Assembly (NCBI GenBank): GCA_020249265.1
Contig: JADCGA010000004.1
Span: 62,001 to 126,000, forward strand
DNA from: Roseomonas sp.
Lineage (GTDB): Bacteria; Pseudomonadota; Alphaproteobacteria; Acetobacterales; Acetobacteraceae
Length of the DNA: 64,000 bases
Direction: 5' to 3'
Shown here piece by piece: positions 15,863 through 26,078 of this stretch (within the stretch, counting starts at the first letter, position 1; every line of letters begins with the position of its first letter). Below the pieces are notes generated by a model that saw nothing but the letters and a program-made list of their open reading frames with translations, was not told where the DNA came from and did no database searches. The translations under genes and the position numbers were made by a program.

Positions 15863-16843
15863 ATGGAATTTCAACGCCGCAACGCCTTGCTGGGCGCCGC
15901 CGCCCTTGCCGCCATGGGCAGCGCCCTGCCCGCCGCTGCACAGGCCAGCCCGCCGCCGCAGCGCGGCGCGAACCCGCCGCGTTTTTTGCGCCTCAAGCAT
16001 GGCGATATGGAAGTCACCACCCTGCTAGATGGCGCCATGGGCGGCACCAACGCCAATATCCAGAATTTCTTCCCCGATAGCCGGCCAGAGGAAATCACCC
16101 CGCTCCGCGCGCGCGCCTTCGCCATTGAACGTGGCTTGCATCAACCGGTTGGCGCTTATCTGGTGCATACCGGGCGGAATTTGGTGATGATTGATTGTGG
16201 CGGGCATTCCAGCTTTATCCCGACCACAGGCGGCACGTTGGATGCGCTGCGGGCTTCCGGCTATACGCCCGAACAGGTGGATACGGTGCTGCTCACGCAT
16301 ATCCATCCGGAACACGCCCTTGGCCTTTCCTATGATGGCGTGACGCGCAATTTCCCCAATGCGGAAGTGGTCGTCACGCAGATAGACTATCAATTCTGGA
16401 CCGACCCAGCGATGGAATCCCGCGTGCCGCAAGGCCAGCGCTTTATTGAAGCCGGGCGGCGCGCGATCCGCCCCTATCAGGGTCGCATCCGCACGGTGGA
16501 AATGCGCCAGGATCTGGAAGTGCTGCCCGGCATCTTCATGGACCCAGCGCCTGGCCATACGCCTGGCCATGTGAGTTTCCGATTGACCAGCCAGAATGAG
16601 ACGATGCTGATCTGGGGCGATATTGCGCATCAGATGGTCATTCAGCTTGCCCGGCCACGCTGGCGCGTGGGCGTGGATGTGGATGGCGCGATGGGCGTGG
16701 AAAGCCGGCTGCGCACCCTGAACATGCTGGCCGATACCGGCATTCTGATGGGCGGCGTGCATGTGCCCTGGCCCGGCTTTGGCCGCATCATCCGCGATGG
16801 TGAGGGCTTCCTCTACGTTCCCCGCCCCCAGCAATTCAGCTGA
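15863..16843 (+). CDS. Exported metallo-beta-lactamase-fold hydrolase
   Basis: 326 aa from ATG 15863. The N-terminus EFQRRNALLGAAALAAMGSA...AAAQA looks like a Tat-type signal peptide. The MBL metal motif is THIHPEHALG (H-x-H-x-E-H, Glu replacing the usual Asp). Further elements are a His in APGHTPGHVSF and a metal-bridging Asp in IWGDIAHQ. The overall pattern resembles quorum-quenching or AttM-like hydrolases, but the substrate is unknown. It is transcribed away from the SDR gene. Confidence 0.85.
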   Translation: MEFQRRNALLGAAALAAMGSALPAAAQASPPPQRGANPPRFLRLKHGDMEVTTLLDGAMGGTNANIQNFFPDSRPEEITPLRARAFAIERGLHQPVGAYLVHTGRNLVMIDCGGHSSFIPTTGGTLDALRASGYTPEQVDTVLLTHIHPEHALGLSYDGVTRNFPNAEVVVTQIDYQFWTDPAMESRVPQGQRFIEAGRRAIRPYQGRIRTVEMRQDLEVLPGIFMDPAPGHTPGHVSFRLTSQNETMLIWGDIAHQMVIQLARPRWRVGVDVDGAMGVESRLRTLNMLADTGILMGGVHVPWPGFGRIIRDGEGFLYVPRPQQFS

Positions 16844-16850
16844 GCGCGAA

Positions 16851-16916
16851 GGGGCTTTCAGCCCCGCCGCGAGACTTTGATTTTGCGTGCGGCGACCGGG
16901 CTTTCAGCCCCGCCGC
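16851..16916. repeat. Duplicated 19-bp hairpin at a convergent gene end
   Basis: GGGCTTTCAGCCCCGCCGC occurs at 16852-16870 and again at 16898-16916, 46 bp apart. Each contains the GGGGCTTTCAGCCCC-type stem-loop. The second copy covers the last codons of the threonine dehydratase gene. It probably serves as a two-way terminator for the convergent genes. Confidence 0.5.
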
Positions 16917-18136
16917 ACGACATAATCCCCCGCCTCAAGCGCCGCGATAATCGCATCCCCCTGGGCGGTGTCGCGGACTTCGATCATCAGTTCCAATTCG
17001 GCGCTTTGCACGCTGGGGGCTGCGAAAAGCCGCTGGTGGCTGACTTCAATCACATTGCCCCCGGCGGCTGCGACGCGGGTTGCGATATCGGCCAGCACGC
17101 CGGGGCGGTCTGGGATGTCCAGGTGCAGGCGCAGGATGCGACCATCGCGGAGTAGTTCGCGCAGCAGCACATTCGCCAGGATGCGCGGGTCTATATTCCC
17201 GCCGCAAACAATGGTGCCGACGGTCTTGCCCGCGAAGCGTTCCGGGAAAGCGAGGATGGCGGCAAGCCCCGCCGCGCCGGCACCCTCGGCCAGCACTTTC
17301 GCCCCTTCGGCTAGCAGCACAATCGCCTGTTCCACCGCGCGTTCCGGCACAATCAGCACTTCGATGCCGAGGCGCTTCAGGATGGCGAGCGGGGCCTCGC
17401 CCACATCGCGCACCGCGATGCCTTCCGCGATGGTGGGGCCGCCGACTTGCACCGGCTTGCCGGCCAGGCGTTGCGCCATGGCGGGGTAGAATTCTACCTC
17501 CACCCCGAAAACCGGCATGCCGGGGCGGAGTTCTGCGGCAGCGATGGCCGCACCTGCGCACAGCCCGCCGCCGCCGACCGGGATCACCAGGGCTTCGATG
17601 GCGGGCGCGTCTTCCAGCATTTCAAGCGCCGCGGTGCCTTGGCCGGCGATAACCGCAGCGTCGTCATAGGGGTGGATGAAGACCAAGCCCTCATCTGCGG
17701 CGAGCGCATGGGCATGGGCGGCGGCTTCGGCGAGCGTGGTACCGTGCAGCACAACCCGCGCCCCCCAGGCTTCCGTGCGCGTCACTTTGGTGGCTGGGGT
17801 GAATTTCGGCATGACGATGGTGGCGGCGATGCCGGCGAGTGAGGCATGGCGCGCCACAGCCTGGGCGTGATTGCCCGCCGACATGGCGATGACGCCGGCG
17901 GCGCGTTCGCGTGCCGAAAGCAGCGCCAGCCGATTGGCCGCCCCCCTTTCCTTGAAGGCGCCTGTGGCCTGAAAGTTATCCAGCTTCAGGAAAACCCTGG
18001 CCCCGGTCGCGCGGGAAACCGCCTGACTTTCCAGCGTTGGGGTGCGCAGCACGGCGCCCGAGATACGGCCGGCGGCAGCGCGGATATCGGCCAAGGTAAT
18101 GGCGCGGCCTTCGGCCAGCGCCGCGCGCATCGGCAT
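16904..18136 (-). CDS. PLP-dependent threonine dehydratase with ACT domain
   Basis: Deaminates threonine (or serine) to 2-oxobutyrate and ammonia. The 410-aa protein has the PLP lysine in TGAFKERGA, the phosphate-binding loop VGGGGLCAG and SAGNHAQAVA. A C-terminal ACT domain begins at about 330 (LHLDIPDRPGVLADIATRVA) and should allow amino-acid feedback. The length and single ACT domain fit the short IlvA/TdcB-type enzyme with ACT rather than the approximately 500-aa IlvA; biosynthetic or catabolic use is undecided. It starts 15 nt after the greA stop, so it is probably co-transcribed with greA. Confidence 0.92.
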   Translation of the reverse strand: MPMRAALAEGRAITLADIRAAAGRISGAVLRTPTLESQAVSRATGARVFLKLDNFQATGAFKERGAANRLALLSARERAAGVIAMSAGNHAQAVARHASLAGIAATIVMPKFTPATKVTRTEAWGARVVLHGTTLAEAAAHAHALAADEGLVFIHPYDDAAVIAGQGTAALEMLEDAPAIEALVIPVGGGGLCAGAAIAAAELRPGMPVFGVEVEFYPAMAQRLAGKPVQVGGPTIAEGIAVRDVGEAPLAILKRLGIEVLIVPERAVEQAIVLLAEGAKVLAEGAGAAGLAAILAFPERFAGKTVGTIVCGGNIDPRILANVLLRELLRDGRILRLHLDIPDRPGVLADIATRVAAAGGNVIEVSHQRLFAAPSVQSAELELMIEVRDTAQGDAIIAALEAGDYVVRRG

Positions 18137-18150
18137 GGGGATGGCCTTAT

Positions 18151-18624
18151 TTAGACGAAGCGAACCGCGGCGATTTCGACCGAACGGGAACCGCCGGGGG
18201 CGGGCACTTCCACCGAATCCCCCACCTTGCGCCCCATCAGCGCCTTGGCGAGCGGTGAGGAGACCGAGATGGAACCCTGCTTCATATCGGCCTCATACTG
18301 GCCCACGATGCGGTAGTTTTTCTCATCATCGGATTCTTCGTCAACGATGGTGACATAGGCGCCAAAGCGCACCTGGTCCCCGGTAAGCCTTTTGGAATCA
18401 ATAACTTCGACGGAAGGTATCACTGATTCCAGCTCCGCGATGCGGCCTTCAATGAAGGATTGGCGTTCGCGCGCCGCGTGGTATTCGGCGTTTTCGGAAA
18501 GGTCGCCATGCGCGCGCGCTTCCGCAATCGCCCGAATGATCGCGGGGCGTTCTTCCGATTTCAACTGCTTTAGTTCCTCCTCCAAGCGCGCGAGGCCATC
18601 GGCGGTCATTGGGAACTTTTGCAC
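18151..18624 (-). CDS. greA: Transcription elongation factor GreA
   Basis: Rescues backtracked RNA polymerase by stimulating transcript cleavage. From the GTG at 18624 (VQKFPMTADGLARLEEEL) it is 157 aa, the standard length; the tracked ATG at 18675 would add 17 unrelated residues. The N-terminal coiled coil carries the acidic tip ARAHGDLSENAEYHAARERQ. The C-terminal FKBP-like domain includes SPLAKALMGRKVGDSVEVPAPGG. It lies downstream of carB on the same strand. Confidence 0.95.
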   Translation of the reverse strand: MQKFPMTADGLARLEEELKQLKSEERPAIIRAIAEARAHGDLSENAEYHAARERQSFIEGRIAELESVIPSVEVIDSKRLTGDQVRFGAYVTIVDEESDDEKNYRIVGQYEADMKQGSISVSSPLAKALMGRKVGDSVEVPAPGGSRSVEIAAVRFV

Positions 18625-18726
18625 AGGCGTCTTCCTTGGCTTCATTCCGTCCGGCTGGCGCCGGGCGGAAAACATTAAGGGGCCGCTTTAGTGCGCCCCC
18701 CGTTCACATTCGTTCACTGGGCGCGC

Positions 18727-18789
18727 ACCAAATACTTGTTTGGTCGCATTTTCCGAGTCGCCAAGTGGGTCCACTTGGCTTGAAAATGC
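18727..18789 (-). promoter_or_regulatory. Two consecutive dyads between carB and greA
   Basis: A long imperfect hairpin, GCATTTTC...GCCAAGTGG-GT-CCACTTGGC...GAAAATGC (18746-18789), is immediately followed by ACCAAATACTTGTTTGGT (18727-18744). The stems are strong, but there is no T-run on the minus strand, so this is not a textbook terminator. It could be an attenuator or processing site for the car-greA transcript, or a regulator binding region. Confidence 0.5.
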
Positions 18790-18806
18790 TCCGCACGCCC
18801 CAGTCA

Positions 18807-21800
18807 TCAGAACGATTTCTCAAAGTATGACTGAAGGGGCGCAACATCAAGGGTTCCGGCGCGTAAAGCCGCAATGGCATGCACGGCGGCCCGGGCGCCG
18901 GCCAGGGTTGTGTAATGCGGCACCCCCTGGGTCAGGGCGCTGCGGCGGATATCGAAGCTATCGGCAACCGATTGCCCACCCCCGGTGGTATTGATCACCA
19001 GTTGAATATCGCCGGACTTGATCGCGTCCACACAATGGGGGCGGCCTTCCAGCACCTTGTTCACCACTTCACAGGCGAAGCCCGCTTCCCGGATGCGGGC
19101 GGCCGTGCCGCGTGTGGCGACCACGCGGAAGCCCATTTCTGAAAGGCGGCGCGCCAGGGTAACCGCCGCGCCCTTGTCTGATTCCTTGACCGAGATGAAG
19201 GCAGCGCCGGATTCCGGCAGCTTCACCCCGGCGCCAAGCTGGGATTTCAGGAAGGCGCGCTCAAAAGACACATCAAGGCCCATGACTTCCCCGGTGGATT
19301 TCATTTCCGGGCCCAGGATCACATCCACATTCGGGAAGCGGTTGAAGGGGAAGACCGCTTCCTTGACTGCGACATGGCGATAGATGGCGTCATCATCCAG
19401 CTTGAATTCGGCAAGGCGGGCGCCGGCCATGACCCGCGCGCCGATCTTGGCGACTTCCACCCCGGTCGCCTTGGCCACGAAGGGCACGGTGCGCGATGCG
19501 CGAGGATTTACTTCCAGCACATAGATTTCGCCATCCTTCACCGCGTATTGCACATTCATCAGCCCTTGCACTTTCAGCGCACGAGCCATTGCAACGGTTT
19601 CCGCCTTCAATTCAGTGACGATCGCGGGCGGCAGGGAATAGGGCGGCAGGGAACAGGCGGAGTCGCCGGAATGAATGCCGGCTTCTTCGATATGTTCCAT
19701 CACGCCGGCGACATGCACATTGCCATCGGAATCCGCGATGCAATCCACATCCACTTCAATCGCATCGACCAAATATTGGTCAATCAGGATGGGGTTTTCG
19801 CCAGAGACTTTCACAGCCTCCGCACCAAAGCGCATGAGTTGTTCGCGGTTATAGGCAATTTCCATCGCGCGCCCGCCCAGCACATAAGAAGGTCGCACCA
19901 CAACGGGGTAGCCGATGCGTTCCGCTTCATCCGCCGCTTCTTCCAGCGTACGCACTATGCCATTGCGGGGCTGCTTCAGCCCAAGCCCCTTCAGCAATTG
20001 CTGGAAGCGTTCGCGGTCTTCGGCGATATCAATCGCCTCCGCGCTGGTGCCGAGGATCGGGATGCCCGCCTTGTGCAAAGCCTGGCTGAGCTTGAGCGGC
20101 GTCTGCCCGCCATATTGCACAATGCAGCCGAGCAATTCGCCGGATTCCTGTTCCTTGCGAATGAGCGAAATCACGTCTTCCGCCGTCAGCGGTTCGAAAT
20201 AGAGCCGATCTGATGTGTCGTAATCCGTGCTGACGGTTTCAGGGTTGCAATTGACCATGATGGTCTCAAAACCCGCTTCCTTGAGCGCGTAAGCGGCATG
20301 AACGCAGCAATAATCGAATTCAATACCCTGGCCGATTCGGTTTGGCCCGCCGCCCAGGATGATGATTTTCTGCCGCGCGGTGGGGCGGCTTTCGCAAATG
20401 GGCGTGCCGAAACCGCCTTCATAGGTGGAATACATATAAGGCGTCTCAGACGCGAATTCGGCGGCGCAGGTATCAATGCGTTTATAGACCGGCGTGACAC
20501 CAAGCTTGATGCGGAATGCCGCCACGTCAGCTTCGGTGCTGCCGGTGAGCACTGCCAGCCGCTTATCGGCAAAGCCCATGGCCTTGATGCGGCGCAGTGC
20601 GGTGGCGTCTCGCGGCAGGCCATTGCTGCGGATATCGGCCTCAATATGCACCAGTTTTTCAATCTCACGCAGGAACCACGGGTCGAATTTGCAGGCTTCG
20701 TGAATCGCTTCCACGCTCATGCCCGCGCGCATGGCCTGCGCCGCAATCAGAATGCGATCAGGCTGCGGCGTGGCGAGTGCTGCATGGAAAGCCTGCGGGC
20801 TGCCATCGCCAGGAATGGGCACTTCACCCAACCCGGAATATCCAATCTCCAGCCCGCGCAGGCCCTTTTGCATGGCTTCCGCAAAAGAACGGCCAATAGC
20901 CATTGTCTGCCCCACTGATTTCATGGAGGTGGTGAGGGTTGCTGGCGTGCCGGGGAATTTTTCGAAGGTGAAGCGCGGGATTTTCACCACCACATAATCA
21001 ATGGTGGGTTCGAAACTGGCCGGCGTGACCTTGGTGATGTCGTTCGCCAATTCATCAAGCGTATAGCCAACGGCAAGCTTCGCCGCGACCTTGGCGATGG
21101 GAAAGCCTGTGGCCTTGGAAGCAAGCGCGGAAGAACGCGACACGCGCGGGTTCATTTCAATGATCACCATGCGCCCATCGGCAGGATTGATGCCGAATTG
21201 CACATTGGAACCGCCGGTATCCACGCCGATTTCCCGCAAGCAGGCGATGGAAGCATCGCGCATGCGCTGATATTCCTTATCGGTCAGCGTCAGCGCCGGG
21301 GCGATGGTAACCGAATCCCCCGTATGCACACCCATCGCATCCAGATTTTCAATGGAACAGATGATGATGCAATTATCCGCGCAGTCGCGGACCACTTCCA
21401 TTTCAAACTCTTTCCAACCCAGCACGCTTTCTTCCACCAGCACTTCACTGGTCATGGAGGCAGCGAGACCAGCCGAGACGATTTGTTCGAATTCTTCCCG
21501 ATTATAGGCAATGCCGCCACCCGTGCCGCCGAGCGTGAAGGAAGGCCGAATAACGCAAGGCAGCCCCACAATTTTCAGCGCATCCCAGGCTTCCGGCATG
21601 GTATGCGCGATTTCGCTTTTCGGGCTTTCAATGCCGATTTTGGTCATGGCATTGCGGAATTTCTGGCGGTCTTCGGCTTTATCAATCACTTCCGCCTTCG
21701 CACCAATCAATTCGCAGCCGTATTTTTCCAGCACACCCGCTTCCGCGAGTTTCAGCGAGGTATTGAGCGCGGTTTGCCCGCCCATGGTCGGCAGCAAAGC

Positions 21801-22052
21801 ATCCGGGCGTTCCTTGGCGATGATTTTCTCGACAATCTCGACCGTGATGGGTTCGATATAGGTGGCATCGGCCAGCCCCGGATCGGTCATGATGGTGGCC
21901 GGGTTAGAATTCACCAGAATCACCCGATAGCCCTCAGCGCGGAGCGCCTTGCAGGCTTGCGCGCCGGAATAATCGAATTCGCAGGCCTGGCCGATGACGA
22001 TCGGCCCGGCGCCGATGATCATGATGGATTTGATGTCAGTGCGCTTCGGCAT
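18807..22052 (-). CDS. carB: Carbamoyl-phosphate synthase large subunit
   Basis: Makes carbamoyl phosphate for arginine and pyrimidine synthesis with CarA. The 1081-aa protein has the full family length. Two ATP-grasp halves are visible: [20 protein letters not shown] with [16 protein letters not shown], then [19 protein letters not shown] with [18 protein letters not shown]-terminal MGS-like allosteric domain includes [19 protein letters not shown]. It lies in the same orientation as carA, but three other genes sit between them. Confidence 0.98.
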   Translation of the reverse strand: MPKRTDIKSIMIIGAGPIVIGQACEFDYSGAQACKALRAEGYRVILVNSNPATIMTDPGLADATYIEPITVEIVEKIIAKERPDALLPTMGGQTALNTSLKLAEAGVLEKYGCELIGAKAEVIDKAEDRQKFRNAMTKIGIESPKSEIAHTMPEAWDALKIVGLPCVIRPSFTLGGTGGGIAYNREEFEQIVSAGLAASMTSEVLVEESVLGWKEFEMEVVRDCADNCIIICSIENLDAMGVHTGDSVTIAPALTLTDKEYQRMRDASIACLREIGVDTGGSNVQFGINPADGRMVIIEMNPRVSRSSALASKATGFPIAKVAAKLAVGYTLDELANDITKVTPASFEPTIDYVVVKIPRFTFEKFPGTPATLTTSMKSVGQTMAIGRSFAEAMQKGLRGLEIGYSGLGEVPIPGDGSPQAFHAALATPQPDRILIAAQAMRAGMSVEAIHEACKFDPWFLREIEKLVHIEADIRSNGLPRDATALRRIKAMGFADKRLAVLTGSTEADVAAFRIKLGVTPVYKRIDTCAAEFASETPYMYSTYEGGFGTPICESRPTARQKIIILGGGPNRIGQGIEFDYCCVHAAYALKEAGFETIMVNCNPETVSTDYDTSDRLYFEPLTAEDVISLIRKEQESGELLGCIVQYGGQTPLKLSQALHKAGIPILGTSAEAIDIAEDRERFQQLLKGLGLKQPRNGIVRTLEEAADEAERIGYPVVVRPSYVLGGRAMEIAYNREQLMRFGAEAVKVSGENPILIDQYLVDAIEVDVDCIADSDGNVHVAGVMEHIEEAGIHSGDSACSLPPYSLPPAIVTELKAETVAMARALKVQGLMNVQYAVKDGEIYVLEVNPRASRTVPFVAKATGVEVAKIGARVMAGARLAEFKLDDDAIYRHVAVKEAVFPFNRFPNVDVILGPEMKSTGEVMGLDVSFERAFLKSQLGAGVKLPESGAAFISVKESDKGAAVTLARRLSEMGFRVVATRGTAARIREAGFACEVVNKVLEGRPHCVDAIKSGDIQLVINTTGGGQSVADSFDIRRSALTQGVPHYTTLAGARAAVHAIAALRAGTLDVAPLQSYFEKSF

Positions 22053-22093
22053 GGTTCAGGGCCTTGGGTTTTGCATCGGGGTGAAAGGGGGGT

Positions 22094-22726
22094 TCATGCG
22101 CGGCTTTCGGTGGCGAGCTTGATCGCGATTAACGCCAAAGCCCCGCCCAAAATCCAACGCTGTGCGGCCATCCAGGTAGGGTTTTCGCTGAGGAAGCGCG
22201 AAACCCCGGCGGCGCCGTAAATCAACAAGCCATCGAAGATAATGGCGATGACAATTTGCACCGCGCCAAGCGTGATGCTTTGCAGAAAAACATCGCCAAG
22301 CGCGGGGTCAATGAAGGGCGGCAACACCGCCACATAGAAAATCGCGACTTTTGGATTGAGCGCGGCGGTGGCGAAGCCAACCCCAAATAGGCGCGATGCT
22401 GGTTCTCGTGGCATGGGGCGTGCGGTGAAAATCGGCTGCACACCGGGGCGGAGACATTGCCAGGCGAGGAACGCAAGATAAGCCGTACCACCAATGCGCA
22501 ACACATCCCAGGCATAGGGAATGGCGAAAAGCGCGGCCGTGATGCCCGCCGCGGCGCAGAGCATGATCAACAGCGACCCACATTGGCAGCCGATCAGCGA
22601 AATCATGCCAGCGCCAACGCCCTGCGCCAAAGAACGCGAGACAAGATAAAGCATATTCGGCCCCGGCGTGGCGGCCAGGCCGAGCGAAAGCGCGGCGAAA
22701 ATCAGCAGGGTTTCGAGGGTGGGCAT
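22094..22726 (-). CDS. LysE/RhtB-family amino-acid exporter
   Basis: 210-aa inner-membrane protein with about six hydrophobic segments. The N-terminal family motif is LGLAATPGPNMLYLVSRSL; GFATAALNPKVAIFYVAVLPPFI is the second conserved block. It probably exports amino acids or homoserine-lactone-like compounds; the substrate is unknown. Its ATG shares one nucleotide with the stop of the upstream hypothetical (TAATG), so translation is coupled. It precedes carB by about 40 nt. Confidence 0.92.
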   Translation of the reverse strand: MPTLETLLIFAALSLGLAATPGPNMLYLVSRSLAQGVGAGMISLIGCQCGSLLIMLCAAAGITAALFAIPYAWDVLRIGGTAYLAFLAWQCLRPGVQPIFTARPMPREPASRLFGVGFATAALNPKVAIFYVAVLPPFIDPALGDVFLQSITLGAVQIVIAIIFDGLLIYGAAGVSRFLSENPTWMAAQRWILGGALALIAIKLATESRA

Positions 22727-23793
22727 TAAAGGAAAACTTGCAACAAGGTTTTGATAGCGGAAAGTACGACGCTAGCGGCAAGACCAATGGCATCCTCAGC
22801 AAGCTTGCCAATTATCAAGAATAAAAAGCCGTGTGGTGCGATCGCTTGAAAGAGGGCGCCCAAGCGTACGCGACCATCGGCCAAGCGCTGACGTAGTGAA
22901 CGCGTTTCAGAAAGGACCACGACACGTTCATCGGCTGTTAGCGTCAGTTCATTACTTCCAGATTCGAGCGCAGTTTCGATCCTTTCGAGATTCTCAAGAG
23001 CCTCTTTTCGTCCAGGTGCATTATCGTCAAGACGAACAATACGATCAGATGCTGGCGCAAAACCTTCGATACCCGGAGGTTTTACTCCCGTACTCCCAGC
23101 AACGAGACTAGGCGATACATCGGCGGTAGATTCTTTTGCTTGCGTAGTGGAACTGAAACTCTCCTCTCCGGAAAATTTCGGAACCTTGATGCCGTTTGCG
23201 AACAGCAGACCCTTTAGACGCTCAGCTTCTAAAAAGCCTACCCCGTTCAAGGTTGCGTGAATTCCGCCATCCTCACCGCCGCCTAAGGTGTACTCGATAT
23301 GTGCCCAGGCTTTATCAGCGAACACTTCACTTGCTCGCCTGATCCAGCCCGGAAAAAAAGCGAGATCATAGGCTCTGGCGATCTCTGAAAGTTCGAGTGT
23401 GCCGCGACTAAACTCGCCACGAGCTTGCCTATCGGTATAGTCCGCCATTGCGACAATTAGGTGTGTGCAGAATGAGGAAAAATTGGTTGCAGAAGAACCA
23501 GCTTGGCTTTCAGACTCTCTAATCTTTGCCCGTGCGGTCTCGAGGCCCTTGGGAGTAAACTGCCAGAAAGTACCCCGAGGTAGGTTTGTATCAATGGAGA
23601 TACCAATTCCTTTATGGAGTAAGCCAGCTTCTGTTGCCGTTGGCAAAAGAGCGCGAACCTCTATTGCCGGCAGTGCTTCAGGTAGCTGAGGAATCGCGCG
23701 CTCTTCGAGAAAACCCTTTGATCCAGGCCGATTCATCCATTGGTAGAGTCCTACCAACAGTTCAAGGCTAGCGTTACTCAGGCTTTCCGACAC
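22726..23793 (-). CDS. Hypothetical protein with C-terminal hydrophobic module
   Basis: 355 aa from GTG 23793. I do not recognise the N-terminal two thirds. Residues about 1-90 look helix-rich with a winged-helix-like end (GTFWQFTPKGLETARAKI). The middle (about 220-260) is Ser/Thr/Lys-rich and linker-like. The C-terminus combines SDRIVRLDDNAPGRKEALEN, a long helix with LTADERVVVLSETRSLRQRL, and a hydrophobic end (GFLFLIIGKLAEDAIGLAAS, then VVLSAIKTLLQVFL) that should insert in a membrane. This C-terminal arrangement occurs in unrelated hypotheticals. Codon use is visibly less GC-rich than its neighbours although it is tightly packed between SDR and LysE, suggesting acquired DNA in a resident operon. 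Confidence 0.7.
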   Translation of the reverse strand: MSESLSNASLELLVGLYQWMNRPGSKGFLEERAIPQLPEALPAIEVRALLPTATEAGLLHKGIGISIDTNLPRGTFWQFTPKGLETARAKIRESESQAGSSATNFSSFCTHLIVAMADYTDRQARGEFSRGTLELSEIARAYDLAFFPGWIRRASEVFADKAWAHIEYTLGGGEDGGIHATLNGVGFLEAERLKGLLFANGIKVPKFSGEESFSSTTQAKESTADVSPSLVAGSTGVKPPGIEGFAPASDRIVRLDDNAPGRKEALENLERIETALESGSNELTLTADERVVVLSETRSLRQRLADGRVRLGALFQAIAPHGFLFLIIGKLAEDAIGLAASVVLSAIKTLLQVFL

Positions 23794-23799
23794 GCGTAA

Positions 23800-24567
23800 T
23801 TACCCCTGCACCGAATACCCACCATCCACCGGAATCGCGACCCCGGTGATGAAGGCCGCCGCATCGGAAGCAAGGAAGGCCGCAACCCCCTCAAAATCCG
23901 CGGGCTCGCCCCAGCGCTTGGAAGGCGTGCGCGCCAGCACATTGTCATTCAGCCCGGCCATATCCTGCCGCGCCTTGCGCGTCAGGTCCGTATCAATCCA
24001 GCCAGGCAGAACCACATTCACGGTAATGCCATCCGCAGCCCAGGCGACGGCGGTGGATTTCGTCATCTGCACCACGCCGCCCTTGGAAGCGCCGTAAGCC
24101 ACATGCAAAGGCAAGCCAAAGATGGACAGCATGGACCCGTTATTGATCACGCGCCCGCAGCCATGCGCCTTCAAATACGGATAGGCCGCTTGCGCTGCTA
24201 ACATGCCGCTGGTCAGGTTGGTGTTGATTATGCTGTGCCAGTCTTCAAGCTTATAGGTCTCAGGCCGGTTACGGATATTCGTGCCGGCATTATTCACCAG
24301 AATATCCAAACGCCCCATCCGCTTGGCGGTTTCTTCCACCATGCCGGTGATCGAAGCGGGGTCGGTCAAATCCACCGCAATGCTTTCCGCCTTGGCGCCC
24401 AGCGCTCGCAGGCCCGCCACCGCCGCATCATTCTTCGCGCCATTGCGCCCGGCGATCATCACCGTGGCACCCGCTTTGGCCAAGCCAGTTGCCATGCCAA
24501 GCCCGATGCCGCCATTGCCGCCGGTTACCAGCGCAACGCGGCCGGTCAGATCAAACATCTTGCTCAT
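23800..24567 (-). CDS. Short-chain dehydrogenase/reductase
   Basis: 255-aa classical SDR with [31 protein letters not shown] (the usual catalytic-Ser region, Ser in NGSM) and [19 protein letters not shown] and [15 protein letters not shown] complete the fold. It resembles gluconate/3-oxoacyl reductase-type SDRs; the substrate is unknown. The start ATG overlaps the carA stop (ATGA), so it is translated with carA. Confidence 0.9.
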   Translation of the reverse strand: MSKMFDLTGRVALVTGGNGGIGLGMATGLAKAGATVMIAGRNGAKNDAAVAGLRALGAKAESIAVDLTDPASITGMVEETAKRMGRLDILVNNAGTNIRNRPETYKLEDWHSIINTNLTSGMLAAQAAYPYLKAHGCGRVINNGSMLSIFGLPLHVAYGASKGGVVQMTKSTAVAWAADGITVNVVLPGWIDTDLTRKARQDMAGLNDNVLARTPSKRWGEPADFEGVAAFLASDAAAFITGVAIPVDGGYSVQG

Positions 24568-25931
24568 GCCTTTGCCCTTTCGATCATTTCAACGAAGCGA
24601 TGGAACAGATAATGGCTGTCCGATGGCCCGGGGCTCGCTTCCGGGTGGTATTGCACGGAAAAGGCCGGGCGATCCGTCGCCGCGACACCTTCATTGGTGC
24701 CATCGAACAGAGAAGTATGCGTCACCTTCGCATTGGCCGGCAGGCTTTCCGGGTCCACGGCGAAGCCGTGATTCTGGCTGGTGATTTCCACCTTGCCCGT
24801 CGTCAAATCCTTCACCGGCTGATTGGCGCCGCGATGCCCGCGCGCCAGCTTGAAGGTGCGCGCGCCAAGTGCGAGCGACAGCAATTGATGCCCCAGACAA
24901 ATGCCAAAAATCGGCAGCTTCTTATCCAGCACAGCGCGAATGGCGGGCAGCGCATAAATACCCGTCGCCGCCGGGTCACCGGGGCCATTGGACAGGAAAA
25001 CACCATCGGGGTTTTGCGCGAAAATATCCTCGGCTGAGGCGGTGGCGGGCAGCACCACCACATCACAACCGGCGGAAGCCAGGCAGCGCAGGATATTGCG
25101 CTTGGCGCCGTAGTCCATCGCGACAACGCGGTATTTCGGGGCGGTTTGGCGGCCAAAGCCGGCGGGCCAGGCCCATTCCGTTTCATCCCAGCGATAGCTC
25201 TGCCGGCAGGTGACATCCTTGGCGAGGTCCATGCCTTCCAGCCCCGGCCAGCCAGCGGCTTCAGCGCGCAGCGCCGCGATATCAAACTTCCCATCCACGC
25301 GGTGGCACAAAACGCCGTTGGGCGGCCCACCATCGCGGATGCGCGCGGTCAGGGCGCGGGTATCAATCCCGGCAAGGCCGGGCACGCCGTGGGAAACCAG
25401 CCAGGCATGCAAATGTCGCGTGGCGCGGTAATTGGCAGGCTCCGTGACATCCTGCTTCACGATCAGCCCGCGCGCCGCAGGTGTCAGGGCTTCGATATCT
25501 TCCCCATTGGTGCCGACATTGCCGATATGCGGGAAGGTGAAGGTGATGATCTGCCCGGCATAGGAAGGATCGGTCAGGGTTTCCTGATAGCCGGTCATGC
25601 CCGTGTTGAAGCAAATTTCGGCCACCGCCTTGCCCTCTGCCCCGAAGCCGCGGCCCCAAAAGACGCTGCCATCAGCCAGGACAAGGCAGGCGGTGGCGCC
25701 AGGGGGGGCGGTATCGGCCATGGGAAGGGGCTCCGTTTTCGGGGTTTCGGATGGGGCGCCGGTCATATCGGCCAGAGTCAGGCCAGTGGCGGTCAGGATG
25801 GCGGGCCAATGCTTGGCGGGAATGGCCTTGGATTGCCGCCATTTGCGAATGGCTTCCGTGCCGACGCCACAGCGTTCGGCCGCGGCTTCAGCCCCGCCCA
25901 AAAGGGCGATGATGTCTTCAACGCTGCGCAT
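24564..25931 (-). CDS. carA: Carbamoyl-phosphate synthase small subunit with N-terminal HTH extension
   Basis: Glutamine amidotransferase subunit that feeds ammonia to CarB. From residue about 75 it is a normal Car[34 protein letters not shown], class I triad Cys in [15 protein letters not shown], His in [11 protein letters not shown]. Residues 1 to about 60 form an extra helix-turn-helix-like domain ([20 protein letters not shown], then [18 protein letters not shown]) followed by a Pro/Thr linker. NCBI describes such an N-terminal domain on some CarA proteins as carph-isopro. A shorter start at MADTAPPG (residue 71) would remove it. Whether it binds DNA or regulates is unknown. Confidence 0.93.
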   Translation of the reverse strand: MRSVEDIIALLGGAEAAAERCGVGTEAIRKWRQSKAIPAKHWPAILTATGLTLADMTGAPSETPKTEPLPMADTAPPGATACLVLADGSVFWGRGFGAEGKAVAEICFNTGMTGYQETLTDPSYAGQIITFTFPHIGNVGTNGEDIEALTPAARGLIVKQDVTEPANYRATRHLHAWLVSHGVPGLAGIDTRALTARIRDGGPPNGVLCHRVDGKFDIAALRAEAAGWPGLEGMDLAKDVTCRQSYRWDETEWAWPAGFGRQTAPKYRVVAMDYGAKRNILRCLASAGCDVVVLPATASAEDIFAQNPDGVFLSNGPGDPAATGIYALPAIRAVLDKKLPIFGICLGHQLLSLALGARTFKLARGHRGANQPVKDLTTGKVEITSQNHGFAVDPESLPANAKVTHTSLFDGTNEGVAATDRPAFSVQYHPEASPGPSDSHYLFHRFVEMIERAKA

Positions 25932-26078
25932 GAGGCCGGCTTATCTGGGAAAAAACTTCCCAAGGCAAGGGAAAAGAGGGGGGCGGGAAAAATCCTCCCT
26001 GCGCCGGGCGTTTGAATTCCCTTTCCCCACGCCCAGGCGTGACGCATGATCCTGCCTCCAGCCTAAGGAGCCCCCAAG
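25932..26078. promoter_or_regulatory. Divergent promoter region between carA and a PNPOx-like gene
   Basis: 147 nt separate the divergent starts. It has A-runs (GGGAAAAAACTTCCC, a short dyad, and GGGAAAAATCC) and a possible RBS AAGGAG before the plus-strand gene. If the CarA N-terminal HTH were autoregulatory, this would be the place to look. No defined operator was identified. Confidence 0.4.
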
